Below are positions 13,401 through 28,400 of a stretch of 64,000 nucleotides of DNA, one piece after another. The stretch is from Liolophura sinensis (taxonomy: Eukaryota; Mollusca; Polyplacophora; Chitonida; Chitonidae), in NCBI RefSeq assembly GCF_032854445.1, contig NC_088300.1, positions 42,837,682-42,901,681 on the forward strand, in the 5' to 3' direction. The translations under genes were made by a program, and so were the position numbers. The notes beneath the pieces were generated by a model. The model saw only the letters and a program-made list of their open reading frames with translations. It had not been told where the DNA came from and ran no database searches. Each line of letters begins with the position of its first letter. The first letter of the stretch is position 1.

Positions 13401-16400
13401 AGAAATGACAGCCCAGCCAGTTACAGTACACATCTGACATATCCCCATATACATGCAAGCATCAAAACTGCCAATTTTACATGATTTCACTTCGCAAAGA
13501 GACTATCACACCCATCCACATTGACCTACCGTTGTGTTTCTATGATTTCGTCGGCAATCTGTCGCCCAATACGACCCGCCCCTGCCCTTGTACCCCCTGG
13601 AACCCCGGGTATAGGAAGTCCTCGCTTAACCGTGGTGCCTACAGAGAGACAAGCATAGATTTGAACATAAGGCTATTTTCTCCAGGCAACAGGTGAACCA
13701 CCAATACAACACGAGGGTACGAAACACTTGCAGACATGCTTCACGTAGAAAATCACACATCTGCCTACACTTACTCATTCATGTGAATACACTGTACTAA
13801 GTTATAATACATTCATTTATCTGTCTAAACACCTGAGAGCGGAAATGACACATTACATGCTAACTGTACTTAGTGATATCTTTCATGAGGCTATTTTACC
13901 TTGAGCACAAAACTAGGTTATGACTCATCATTTATATAGACATTGTTGCCTAAGGGAGATAACCATGCATCACACCATAGCAAGTTCATAAATCATATTC
14001 AAAACCGAAAAATAGGTCAACTCATGTGTAAAATCAATACAAATCAAGTCTGGTTAGAATATTTACAGAGATAACAAGCCTTAAGATCATGCCAATTCCT
14101 CACAACTGTAGGAAATGGTTTTACTTATATAAAGATCTGATGGATTACTTTTGGATCCACCACACTGAACAGCATTTCACAAAACACAATTTTTAGGGCA
14201 GATTTAAGGGTTGTGGGAATCCAAACACAAATTCTGCCTCAAGGGAAAATTTCTCTTTTTTTTTTCATTGCTTCAGGAAATTATTCAAGCAGTGTAAGCA
14301 GTGTACTGTACTTTTTATTCCAAAAATTGTTGTCATTTAGGGCATACCGTGTGCAGAGAATGTATATGCCTTCAATGGTCAGATGGAAACTAAATTCTCT
14401 TCAATGAAGACAATGGCTCAAAACAATATCTGATGTGATAAATAAGTAAATGTGTGCACAGGTGCCTGGAGGAAATTGATATACAGTACACATTTACCAC
14501 AGGCATCTGACTTACGTTGTATCAAGTCTGTCATTTTGGAGTCCGATGAATTATCATCAGCCATTAACACAGAGTACTCTTGGGGATCAGACGTTTGACT
14601 TGAGCTTGTTACCTCCTGCATCCTACAAAAAAAAAAAAAACACAAAAACCAAAAATAATAATAATAATATTATGATATTTTAAAATAGCTGAAACAAATT
14701 CATTTCAATTTAAATCTGAAATATTCCAGAGAAAAATTCAACCTCATTACAGACCAATCTAATTACTGCACAAGTTTCTGATCAAGACGGATTTCACTGC
14801 CAACTTACGGAACAACTGTGTTGGTACAAACAATGTACTCGACTTCTTTGGTCCATGGATTGTGGAAACTAAAACTCTTGGAACGCAAGTGCAGAAACGA
14901 GCCATCTCGAGTCTTGAATCGGAATACACCACTCTCAACTTTCTCCTTGCAGCGTAAAACTGAAAACAACATTAATACTATAGTGGAAATGTCTGATACT
15001 TGTCGCTTACTCAATGTAAATCAACTTTATTTGGGTCATATTACTGCGGTGCCGTTATATACATGTATGGTGTATAATTCTTCTAATTTCAAATGTGGAT
15101 GTTAATGGATATTACACATAGCAGCTCAATTATCAGTTTATTTTTTACTATAATATGATAGATTCCATTCTACCTGTATCATCAGATTAACTCTGATTTA
15201 AGTTGAATTAATTTGCATGATTTTGGGGCCTATCTGGTGATTTTAAACCAAATGAAATACCCACATGACACTGCAAACTAAACATTCACTTTAATAGTCA
15301 ATCAAAGGACTTGAATTAATCTTGTTTTCCAGGTCTTTATAACGACATTCAAATACATGCAAGTACCTCAACGAACACTGTATCTTATCAGTCTAGCATC
15401 ATGAGTATAAATCATTTTACAGACTTGATTGGTCTCTTATGGCGTGCTCAAGAGCACATCACAGATTCTGCGTGTAAACAACTGTAACTCGTACTGGTCT
15501 TGCATTTAGCACGAACCTAAAATTAACCTAAAGCTGTGTGACTCTAAACGTCCTGATGCAACGGAATCCTGTATAGCTGTATAGTGTATAGCTGGTTTAA
15601 ACATCACGATCGTACCTTTGCGGTGGACATCAGCCATTGGGATAATATCATCTTGATAGTAATACTCATAGACAGAGGAGCCCAGCAATTCCTGAGGTAA
15701 ATACCCAAGTATCACGGTAACTCTGAAAACAAAAACACATTCAGAGCATTTATCCTGCATCAGACAAAATGCTATTCGATAGCAACGGTCATGTGGAGGA
15801 TGTGTATATTCCCATATCCTGCAGTCAATACAATGAGTCTTTTGAATCTTCCTTTATTTGCCTGTGAAAACAAAGGTTACTCTGAAATGATTCGCCTATA
15901 CATCGGTCTTCTGCACTAAATTAATAGGTCTTTTGCAGGATAAATTTGTTACATGGTTACTCAGTGACAGGATACGGAAATATATGGTGTCAGCAACCTT
16001 CAAATTGGGTGTCATTTGCCAAACAAATTTTGCTGAGTTCATTATGAGGATTACGGACACCATACATTTCCATATCCTGTCACTGAGTAACCATGTAACT
16101 AATAATATCTTTTTATGCAAATCACAAACAATTGGCATGGCTATTTATTTATTTATATATTTGATTGATTGATGTTTTACGCCATATTCCAGAATATTTC
16201 ACTTATGCGACGGCAGCCAGCATTATGGTGGGAGGAAATCGCGCAGAGCCCAGGGGAAACCCACAACCATCCACAGGTTGCTGACAGACCTTCCCACGTG
16301 CATGGCTATTTAAAGGGGCACAGAATCAACTCTGATTGGCTCAATCAATGAACAGTACATCAAAATGATGTAACATGTGACAGACTGTCTTATCAAAAGA

Positions 16401-19400
16401 AAATAATACCTGACTGCATTGTAACAAGTAACATATATGTACAAATATACTGCACTTAAAAAGCCATAGTTTCTGTCTGAAATATTTCCTCTTAAGTTTT
16501 TGAGCATAGTGTGAGCATAGGCTCTTTCCACGAAGCCAATCAGCACTGTCTGAGTGCATAAGAATATAAGCCAACCTCCAAAACGTGCACTCTATCCCAT
16601 TATCATGTGTTATTAAAGTAAATGTAAAATCTAGAAAACAGCTATAGTGTTCTTTTGTTGTTAATCAAAAATATATCTAAGTAAATACCATCAATGTGAG
16701 TTTTTTCTTTCCTGGTGTATTTATTTTACCATAAGCACTGCACTATATCATGCCACTTAACAGGTGAAGATCAATGTGTAGCATCCAAGCATGTACTCAC
16801 CGCTGATCTATATAGGTGAACTTGCCATCAATACTGTGTCTGGAGACAAACTCTGTCTGCCTCACCTGGATATGACTGTTGTCAGGGATGTTGTATGGGC
16901 TACAGACAGGCTCTACGCGACCCACAGCTACGAGACAGCTCAAATTACAGCCATCTCCTTCCCACTCCCCCTCCTCCACCAGCCCCACGCGTGATGATGA
17001 CCACGACTTAAGGTAACCCGTGCAGTGAATAATACTGAAACTCTTACGACCTGTGCAAAAAAAAAAAAAAAAATGGCTGGATATTATTTTAAATCCTATC
17101 ATACAAAACATGACAACAAAATGCAAGAAATGTTTGGCCTCCAAAGACAAAAGTTTGCAAAGACAAAGTGGTAAGAAAATGCATTCAAGGCATTTTTTAA
17201 ATCTAATATTCCAACAAAATGTTCCAAATATTTCAAAAACTGTTTATCATTTGCTTAAATAACCAGTTTGCGAAAATGTTTCATATAAACTATTAACTAT
17301 GTTGACAACATATAAGCTTACAAAACCAAATTATGCTTTTAAGAGGTAAAAGTGGTCTATAGTCAGGCTGACAAAGTCTAGAAACCCATGCCAGGGCAAC
17401 CTTTTTGTGTATTCCTTACCCTTGGAAACAAGCGTACATGAATTGTCGAAATACGTTAACATTTACAATAGGCCTAATACAATAATATTACATAAAAAAA
17501 CAAATGTTATCGACATTTTGCACCAATACTTTCTAAACAGAGAAAGGCATTTAACAGGTAAGGATAATTACAATGGTGGATTTCAAAAATTAAATGACCT
17601 TTCCTGTATTTATGTAACTGACACATGTACAAGTCGACAGGGTATCAGACATGTTTGAAAATACTGATCCTTATAAAATTCTCATAGTTGGTTGGGTACT
17701 TGTGTAATGTGTCAACATTGCATACTGAGATATTACCTGTACACAATTAAGTGGTGTCCATTTGATAAAATCTGTACAGAAACAGAATGGAAGGGTATAG
17801 ACCCATATGTGCGTTGTTGTTGTTGTGCTTCACAAACGTCACTCAGGACAAGAGTAAAACTTAGATTTGGCAGCAAAGGCTACCAAATAACTCACCTGTA
17901 TTTAATAGTATTTAATATGTGCACACCGAATACATGATGAAATATCCGTCCGTGTTATTGTGCTCTACATGTGTGCAAACTCTGATCTCATTACTGGCAG
18001 TAGTTTTTAAGGTGCCACCCCTAACATTTTGTTTAACTTGCAAATTTCCCTGTTACTGGACGTCGACACCATCGCTCAGAGTACGTCAAAAGTTATGCCT
18101 AATAAATGGGACCAACCACAAAAAAAAGACTGGTCTGGGAGAGAAAAAATTATACAGATAATTGAATTCAGCTCTCTGTTTTAGCACCAGTTGGCATGTA
18201 GCTAAGTGGCAACCTGCTGAGATTTGTGTTCACTGTCCAACCTTGAGTAAAGCAACCTTTAGATCCATTAATTTAAATTTAAAGGAAAGTAAAGGGGATG
18301 GGTGGGGTCACTTTTCAGCGCCCAGTGTTGTAAACGTTGACAATCAAAGCACGTTTTGGAGGTTGGCTTATATTCTTATGCACTCAGACACATTGGTACC
18401 CACGGCATTTCTACGCTCACAAAGCTTGCCTCCGCTGCTCACAATTAATATGTGAATTTCACACGAGTATTCGTTCCACCCCCTGTCTATCCTAGCAAAA
18501 TGGCAGAGATAATTGACACTTCTTTGTTCGGAGCTCATATATAGGGATTCACAAACTTGACAGCTCCGGTACAAGCTGTGCTGTTGTTATTTTTAGTTTT
18601 GATTAGTTTTTGTTGGTTCAATTCATCAACCAGTTTCCGTTAAATTGGCACAAGGGGAAGATCAAGAGGTCAAAATACCTCTATATGTCAGTAAAATTTA
18701 TCTCCTAAAAAGAAGATTGGAACAAAAGAGTCTGAGATTACAAATAATAATTATGCGAAGACTGGAACATTAATACCAATATTAAAGACTTTGTTATCTT
18801 ATTGGCTCAGACTCGTGTGACTATATATGCTATGCAAGCAGACTCAAAAAATGCAGAACAACACTTGAAATATTGAAAATTTTATGATGTTTGGTGTGCA
18901 TTTGTTCCCCATACAGACTCATGATCATTACTATTACATTTGGATATTGATATTACTTCAGAAGTCAGGATTAAGCCAGAAGAAGCCACGGTTTCTTCCC
19001 TATCGAACTCTTTTATTATTTAATTGGGTTTCTGGACTCGTATCTCAGTGCTCAGATACGTGTATGTGGGTGCTGGAAACTTGGCATTCTGAGAACCCAC
19101 TCCACCAATAGGGCCTCAGCTGGATTTAAGTATAAGATCTAACTGGTTAAGACCAACTGGCTGCCAAGGGCGTGACATTTTTAAAGCACCAGGAGCAAAC
19201 CTCTCTGGATTGGTTATGCCCATTTCTGACATCAAGTCCAAGAAACTGATATAACTCAGGACAGACATTCTGTCTCCCAATAAATTAGACAAAAGCTATA
19301 AATATCAACTTCAGCAAATCAGCTGGTCAGTGTTTAGCTTTAAATTTATCTGACCTTTACAATATTGTATTACACATAACATCAGCTCATGTCCATGCTC

Positions 19401-22400
19401 AAACTTGTCTCAGCTGTTTTCTCTCTCATAAAACATGCAATTCAACGACACACACGATATTATGAAAAAAGATCAGAATTTACAGTGATTTGTAGGTCAC
19501 TGAACCTATCTAACAAGACTCATTTGGTGGCTGGTCAGGTCTGGTCAGGCCTCTCATGTATCTGCCTTCCAGATACTCATTGCCAGCATTAATATCAACT
19601 ACAGCTCACAGTGTCCCATCCTCACTTCTAAACGCAGCTAACAAATGTAGGACATTTTGGTTCTGGACAACCCATTCATATGTAACCCATAATCTGTGAA
19701 AATCCCATGACCCTTCCCCCTCGCACATTATTAATCACTGTACCTTTAGCTCTCTAGACACCCCACACTCCTCCTTGCCATTATCCTTTTTTTGAACTTT
19801 ATCTTCCTCCATTGGCCACAATGCAACAAGTTGGCAACAAGTTGGCCACAATGCAACAAGTTGGCAACGAGTTGGCCACAATGCAACAAGCTGCCCACAA
19901 GGCAACAAGTTGCCAACAACCTCGACATATTAAGAATACACATTACATGATGCTGATTCTCTGTAATTTAGATGTAACTGAAAGTAAAATGTTAACCTAA
20001 GGTGTAAACCAAGGGGGTTTTCTCCTGCAAAACGACGGGTGGATTTTACTATAAACACGCCTGGATTATGTACCATGAAACAAGTTACTGCTCCAGGTAA
20101 ATACCACTGCACTTCAACTCTCCACAAGCTTCCTGACCCAGGTGTGTTGCCAGGTTAATGCTGGGACTGAGGGGATGTGGTTCTGTAAGGACTTCAATAA
20201 TATCTCAGCAAATCTTTGGAGTACTTGAGGCATAGGCAGGCCAGCTGGGGAATATTTTGTTCATTATTTCACACTATCCACAGCCTTTATAAAGTTTGAA
20301 TAGTAAGATAGTATTTGTATATCTGTGACTTTATAGTAAGAATTATTGGCGCCTGCTGGCCTGTCTCATGCCAATCCTTTTTTAACTCAGGAATAATGCG
20401 AAAGGGGTGGGTGGGTTTGGGGAAATGACACTTTCCCAAGCCCATACACATTCTGAAAAAAAAATGAAATGTTCTGAAAGTGTCTCCCATTTGAGAATAA
20501 AGTTACACAGAATTATCAGTTAAACTTACACCATGCAATACTGTTTGTTGAACACCACACATCAATTGCAATACCCCCCTGCAATTGAGAGTGGGGTGGG
20601 ATCAGACGTTATACAAGTGGTGAGGGACAAGATCTGACCCTATAGAAGTGATGAGGGGCAAAATCACAAGTGCAATGACAGATCTGGGTTTGCTGACTGA
20701 GCAGAGCTATATACAGGTTACTGGTGTATGTGCTGTCCATATCTGTCTGTAGACAGGAAAACAGATTCAAACACAAATCCCTAAAATTACATCATATTTA
20801 AACAGTAATATCAATACTGTATACAGCCACGGAAAAGAAGTCTTCTAGTTACACTCCTGTCAATGGATAAAGCTGCCAGGTATAAAGTGCTGAAACTATT
20901 TTAATTCCAGTGTTTGTGTATTGAACGTTACATAACCACCTGAGCGGAAGAAAACCGCAGAGAGAAACGCTGTGTTGTCAAGGGAGAGTGTTGCTCGGCC
21001 GGCGACATGCATGTCATAGCAAGGAATACACAAGCAAACACAAAAAGGGGGAATCCGGTGAGAGGCCTGCGGACTCCAGAGAAAGGAAACAACACAGAGC
21101 TAGGGCATGACTGCTGGGAATCTAGCTGGTCTAGCAGACAGGAAATCACAGATAACACAGGGCTGACAGCTATCCACATTTTAATAGTTGGACAGACAAC
21201 CTGGCAGCAACTGAGTTTATACACCATGAAGTGTCACATCAAGGTGTTCCATCTTTTCAATTGTAGAATACAAACACAAAAGTTTTCTCTGTTTCGGGAT
21301 TTTTTTTTTTAAACAAGTGCGCATAACACTATAAAGTTAAAACATAGCCCTACGCATAGTTGCACATTGCATCTGGTGCAGACGTCATTTTTTGACATTT
21401 ATTCCAGGATAAATTAAGAATAACCTAAATCCTCAACAAATCTAACCACACACAGTGTATGTTTTTGCATGTTACAGGCATGTTACAGGCATGTTACAGG
21501 CATGTTACAGGCATGTTACCTGGTCTGGACACGTTCTTATGTAATTTCTGCGAAGTCCACATGTGCCCCTACATGAAGAATACATTTCACTCGACAAAAT
21601 CTCTAATGAATTTTGCTTTCAAATGGCATCAAAATTTGAACTTTATTGGTTGAGTATTTTTAGCGTAGTTACACAACACTTGGGAACTGCTGACTAACCT
21701 GACTTCTTTTTTCTCTGACAGACTTCTAACTCTGGCTTTTTCTCTGTTTTGACGGCAGATGTGGAAGATGAAGACTTGTTGCCACATTTCATGCGGCAGA
21801 AAAAAGAGCGCCTTGCACCGGAGCAGAGCCTCGTCGGATGCTGGGGTAACTCGGTTTTCACTGGAAGCATGGCTACACACAGAAATATAAAGTCATACTA
21901 ATAAATATATGAATTATACAATTAAGTAAAATATTCATGACTACCTAGCTATAACAGCTTTAATATTCAGATTCTGAGTGTGAAAATGCATGTACATGTA
22001 CATTTCATGCAATGTTTAAGTACTTCAAAACAGATAAAAGTGGGAGTTACATGTACAGGTGTACAATTTCTTTCAAATCTGAACCCCCAAAAAAAAAATT
22101 TATGAACATTTCATACCCTGTCATTTCACAGGACAAATACAATTTCTTAACAATATAAACTGAATACTACAGAAAGGCACATTAGGAATCCACTATTTCC
22201 TCTTTTTAGGAGGTATCTATCGTTCCACAATCTGAGAGCCAATTGTTACTTTGACATACAAGTGCATGCATTTCTTGTGTGACTGTTGCAGTATGTTTCT
22301 AATGTCATGTACCCATAGTTTACATTGAGTGCTGCATGGGGAAAAACTTCCAGAAAACAGAATGAATGTGTCCAGTAACAGAGCAGCGAGATCCGCATGA

Positions 22401-25400
22401 AATGTTATGAGAATATTTATGGTTTTGATAGGGCAGTATTCCCAGTGGCTATCTTGTACAAAGTTGACAGTGTGGATAAAGAGACAATACATACTCTTGG
22501 CATCAATGAGCCTCTCTCGTGGTGAGAGATCTGAGGACGAGAGCTGCTCCTTCACTTTCCCAATATCCTTTGGGTGGAGCACATCAAATAAACTTTGCCC
22601 TATCAAGTCAGACTGCAACCAGAAGAGAATTAAAATCTTTCAGCTGTTGCAAAACAAAGACATTGCTGAAGTTTCCAATATTTACCTGGATTTCTGACAG
22701 TGTACATATTGAGGTCAGGGCATAGCTGGGCTGACGGGGAGTCAACCTAGCACAAACACAACTTGCCACAGCTGCCCCTTCTTACCTGGGGGAATGGTCC
22801 CTAAAGACGACACAGACTCAAGACTTTGAAACTTCACATAAGAACATAGCAGTTTAATGCCACCTAATATATTGGCACCAGTATGCATGTATATTTATAG
22901 CACAAGGAAGATTCTGTCAATTAAAAAGAGACAGGTACTGCTCTGAAGGCAAATTCTCAACCAATAAATCTATACATTCCAAAATAAGCAAATGAAGATA
23001 TACATGTAGATCATATATTTTGGAATGTTATACAGTTAAATTTATTTAACTTAAGTAGGGCATGCACCAATATTCCACTCAGCTTTGATCATTTTAAAGT
23101 ACAAAGAAAATAGGGTGTCACTTCCACAAAACTGCACTTAAAAAACCGCCATTGGGTATCTCCATTCATTAAAATTTGAACAGAACCTGTAGAAGTTCAT
23201 GGCTGCAATGTGTTTTAGGTTTCATCCGATCTGTATTTATTTCTTGGACATATTTTGTCATACTCTGAAGAATATATTTTATTATTTATATGAAATGTCA
23301 GGATTTTCTTCAATGACAAGTCATATCTCAATGGCTCAGTTAGATATCACTTTTGTTATAACACACCCTGACGCCATAACACAGAGAATAGTGCGCAGTG
23401 AAAGTTGAAGGTTTGATTCAGAGGTGAAAATAATAACCTACGAGACACGAGGCATTAAGTGTGTTTTCATTTCCATCTTTCACAAGAAAAGATTTATGAC
23501 ATTCACCCATCTATGACATCATGAGATTTCACCTTTATATAAATAATAAATTTTGTTTTCTGACATTCCAATCTGAGCTCAGGGGAATGTCATAATACAA
23601 GTTCAGTTAACTTTAACATTCCTACATTAGGCAACAAGACACGATGTCATGCAAAACATCACGTGCGACGTCAGGCTATATACAGGCCTACACAAAACAC
23701 ATTGCTTAAAAACACAAAATCACTGTCCTGTTAAAATAGAAATAATAAAGCGAGCATTGCACAGTGAAGGTGGAATATCACATATATTTTTCCACCTCTC
23801 ACTCGAAAAATATTCGTTTATTTCATCCCTGGTTTATGCCATACTCAAGAACATATTTCATTCTCTTCCTCTGTGGTTTATGTCTTATTAATGAATATTT
23901 CACTTCTGCAATGGCAGTCAATCTGGACAGTAAAAATTCGGGTGGAACTTTATATCCTTCACTCGACTCCTGATGCACAATTATGAAGCTACAACCAAGA
24001 CTAGAGTGGGGTCAAGGGCATGGTGTTAGCACCGACAGCTTTAGATGATCCAGAGTTTTTCAAGGAGCCTATTCTAAAGAATATTTCATTTCACTTTTGA
24101 TATCCAACAGTTAGAAGGAACTGGCCATCTAATTTTATGTCCTCTTGCTTTGATTTGTAAAAGAGAGATTTTACAGCTATTCTAAACTGAAACATGCCCG
24201 TATGCACTGATTAATAGAAATGCTGAAAAGGTGCCAGAAGATCAGATACGTGTATTCTGTGACTTATACAGAGATTAAATACTTTAACAGTGGATGTTTC
24301 TTTTTTTTCACACACACCGCAATACAGATTGAATATGAAGATAAAGAGGGAAGAAAAAAAACATCCCAAGTCTGGCACATCAACAAATTGAAATCAACAT
24401 CTCATCAATCTAATTTTTAAACATGATTTATTTTACCTGACGTACAAAGGCTTGAGCTTTGTCCCATAAGCACTGGCAATATTTAAATGAAGTTAGAGTC
24501 AGTTGTAAGGCTGTGCATCTGATGATGCTGGAGTGAGCGGAGGGCCCAGGGATTCAGACTGGCAGAGACAGCCTGTGGCAGCCAGGACAAACAGTGAGGG
24601 GGCAAGCACGTATTGATTTCTGAAACACCAGGAATGGCTTCTGTTCTTGGATCAGGAAGCACTGGGACATCAACAATAACCTTACCCACAGGTGCATTAC
24701 TAATGGAAAAATGACATGGAAATTACCTGAGAATAGTTTAAGGTGTCGATGACGGACTCTGACACATAGAGGATTCTTCCTCTATCACATCCAACAACAA
24801 AGAGGAAACCTGATGCAGCCTGCGAAAGAAAAACATGAATCAGTAGTATAAGTTGGACCTTTAATATTAATGGTGAAATAATGCAACACAGAAACAGTTA
24901 TAAAGAACATAAAGCAATGAACAGCAAAGGCATCATAGAGGCAAGCAGATACATAAGTTCTGAGAGCAATCAGAACAATATAGGTCTTCTAAGTGTTATT
25001 TATCTACCTGATATTAAGCTACAATTCTCCAGGGAGCCTTAAAAAGCCACTTCAGTACTAAGTTCTAAGAGGCGCCAGGTTGAAATATTAAACTGATATG
25101 AAAGATACCCTATGGAATATAGCTAGTGCCACGGTTCAAAACAATTATCACTGAATAGCGCTATTTAACTCCTAAAAGTGAAGTATCCTGGAAAACAAAA
25201 TCTTCGGCAGTTTAAATAAAAATTTTCCCAACGTACTATTCCTTGTGTGACGATGAATCAGGCTGATATGACGTCGCGGAAAGGCAGTTATGCTGGAATG
25301 ACGCGTTTGAAAATATGACGTCATTTGTTGCTATATTTTATTTATTTGATTGGTATTTTACGCCGTACTCAAGAATATTTCACTTATACGACGGCGGCCA

Positions 25401-28400
25401 GCATTATGGTGGGTGGAAACCGGGCACAGCCCAGGGGAAACCCACGACCATCCGCAGGTTGCTTGCAGACCTTCCCACTTACGGCCGGAGAGGAAGCCAG
25501 CATGAGCTGGACTTGAACTCACAGCGACCGCATTGGTGAGAGGCTCCTGGGTCATTACGCTGCGCTAGCGCACTCACCGACTGAGCCACGGAGGCCCCTT
25601 TTGTTGCTATAGGTCACTGATGGGTGACATCAAGTGTTCTTGCATGAAGTCACACCAGGAAAAATTTGAAACAGCAGTAAACTTTTGCTTCTGTATTATC
25701 CCCCAAAAACTAACAACAACGGCTTTAATACAATGTGTTTTTTTCTGCAATTTAATAAAACAATTCTGACTATCTCGATCCTTATCATTTAACCTTGCCT
25801 TTAAGACATACACGTCTTAACACTAAAGTAGCTCTTTGAGATTACAAGAATGACTGAATTCGAGAAAGGCCTGAGGAATTTGTCAAAGCCGTAAACAGTT
25901 CTTGGAAGCAGTGCTCATGACAATGGTTTGCTGGGGGTTTAATTCACGACTCAATAATGTCTCTATGGTCAGATTTGTGGACAGAGGAAACTAAGTATGA
26001 CATAACAGGTCATAATATTAAACACGACCAGAAGTCCTTTACTTACAAGTATGCAACTTCCCTATAGCTAGTTTCTACCGCATATTACATGTGTTAAGTC
26101 ATCTGTAGGAGCTCACGCCACCTGGTGGAGAAATGTGCCAACTTCTTTGTGGAAATTGTGAACAGAATCTAATGTAAATGGCTCCTACAAGAACTACAAT
26201 TTCTCTCATCATTGTTGCTACCCAGTTAAGAAACCACTAACTATTTTTATATTTAAAAGCAACTCTAAAACAATTGCTATCACTGTTGTCCTTTCACAAA
26301 CCTGTCCGTTGTAATTTTTAAAGTCTATTTCAACACAAATGCATTTGGAACGTTCTTTCCCACCATGCTTCAGCCGTTTCTCAAGCGTTTGCTGCGCAAT
26401 AGAGAGAAAAACAAATACATGGCTGCACAGACACATCACATAATGTGTTATAAGTGGAAGAGAAGAGTAAAGTGGTGTGGAGACTAGCTATAAGATAGTT
26501 GCACACTTTTAGGTAATGGACTTCTCACATGACATATACACACATGATGACATAACAAATTCTGTAATTCATATCACAATTACACAACAGGAAACATCAC
26601 CAGAATTTGTAAAACTGTTTATGACAGATTCTTTTAGGATTTGAAAATTTTATCAATTTGAAACCAAGAACCTTTTTGACAGACTTTTGACAGAGCCACT
26701 GTACCCCCGAACCCCTACCATACCCCCCCCCCCCCAACCCACCCAGACAAATGCCTTGTTATCAAAGAAACACCTCTCAACCCCTGTTAATGTTGCAAGA
26801 AAGGGGCAAATGTCTGTTAAATGTAACTGAAAAACAAGTTTCAATAGGGTTTCCAAAATTATATGAATAAATTTGAATTATAAATGTTGGTAATGCATTT
26901 GTCAGAGCTATGGCAGTTAAGAATGTATGGATAAGCAGTATGACAGGCAGACAGATGGGCATGACCCTGACAGTACCGTTGACCTTTCACATAAACTGGT
27001 AAAAATCTGCCATATATATTCTGAACGATGTGCTAAGTACTTTCACAATAGAATACAGAGAAGTCGGGTGTGTAAAACACAGGTCTTTTTGTCTCAGCAT
27101 TGACCTGCTCAAGGTTCAAGATCACATGAAAAGGGTAGCTATTCCTCAGGTGCACTGTCCAAAGATCATCGGATGAAATATCGTTATCCAAAGATGAGCG
27201 GGTAATGTATCAATCTGGTATGTATCAATCTGGTATGTATCCGAGTATACAGAAACCAGGTCAAGCTCATCAGTTTTCTGTAATGATGTGGAATAAGATC
27301 AGAAGGACATCGATAGAATGATAAGTGATGAGGGACGAAATAGTCTTGGCACTGACCACGGCCAGACTGCAATAGAGTGACCTGCAGACTTACCTGGAGG
27401 ATCAGGTGTTTCAATTCTTCATCAGACAGGAAGGACGGCTTGTGGCAAGCTTCGGTGTATGAGTTACTGGCACCTGAGACAAAACATCCATCAGAGAAAT
27501 GAGACGGTGAGTGCCGTCAAAGGTTGGACAAGATGCCACACAGACCAGTAACAGTACAGGCACGAGAGCTCAAACCAGAGTGCTCAATGTATATGATCTA
27601 CTGCCTGCACGCCTCCCTCTGCAGCTGTACGTGTTCAGATTATATTCCATGTCCAAGGCTCAGTCTACATAATCTGTATATATGTAGGCCTACATGTATT
27701 TTTGATACAGATCCTCACCATGTTGACACTTAGCATTGCAAATGGCTCCCATTAGGCTAAGCATTAGACTTTATAACCCAGAAATATCTGGTACTATAAC
27801 TGTTAAACTTCACAAATGATAATTTGATTACAGTCTTTTCACATGATTAGCATTGGTGGCTTCAGTTCACATGATTAAGACCAGTGGCTTCAATTAAGCT
27901 AACAAGGGAATACAACAGATGAGGCCATTCTTACCTCTAGAAAAAAGCCATCAGTATTAATCCTGTCTACCCTACTATTCATAACCTATTCTTTCCTCAA
28001 GACAGTTTCATCAAAATCAAAAAAAAAATGGAAACTACATGTAATATGCTTGGCTTTTCTAAAACTACAGTGAGTGCATGGAATCACAGCAAGAAACAAA
28101 TGTTCTCATTTCGGCACAATAAGCATCATGGCTGTGAAACAGGGCATTCCGTCCTCAAACTGGAGAAAACATGAAAATCACTTACCTCTGAGAGTTTTCA
28201 TGTGTTGTACAGCCATTCTCAGGACCGTGAGCTTGTCAAGTTTTCTATTCATAGCATTACACATAGGCACCATGGCTGAGAGCTCCGTTATGTACGAGTT
28301 CATTTTATCTCTCCTTCTCTTTTCAATTTCACTGTGGTTTTGCCTGGCATAATGTAAACCAATGTTATACTGTACACCAACAAAGAGCAAAATTATTAAA

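Larger units (their letters stand above)
17051..21698 (-). other. BMAL1 intron 9
   Basis: 4.6 kb between exons 9 and 10. Contents recognised: a dispersed repeat at 17920-18110, one arm of the 42-nt inverted repeat, the 30-bp tandem repeat at 19812-19919 and the 11-bp repeat at 21468-21519. Remaining open frames are short and without support. Confidence 0.85.
24820..27393 (-). other. BMAL1 intron 6
   Basis: Holds an intact SINE (25336-25599) and a C-run region at 26704-26750 that is G-rich on the transcribed strand's RNA. No other gene is seen. Confidence 0.85.

Noticed and set aside
24330-24420. Plus-strand open segment ending VWHINKLKS, like the end of a Ty3/gypsy-type integrase.
   Set aside because: Too short, and no other retroelement domain nearby on either strand.
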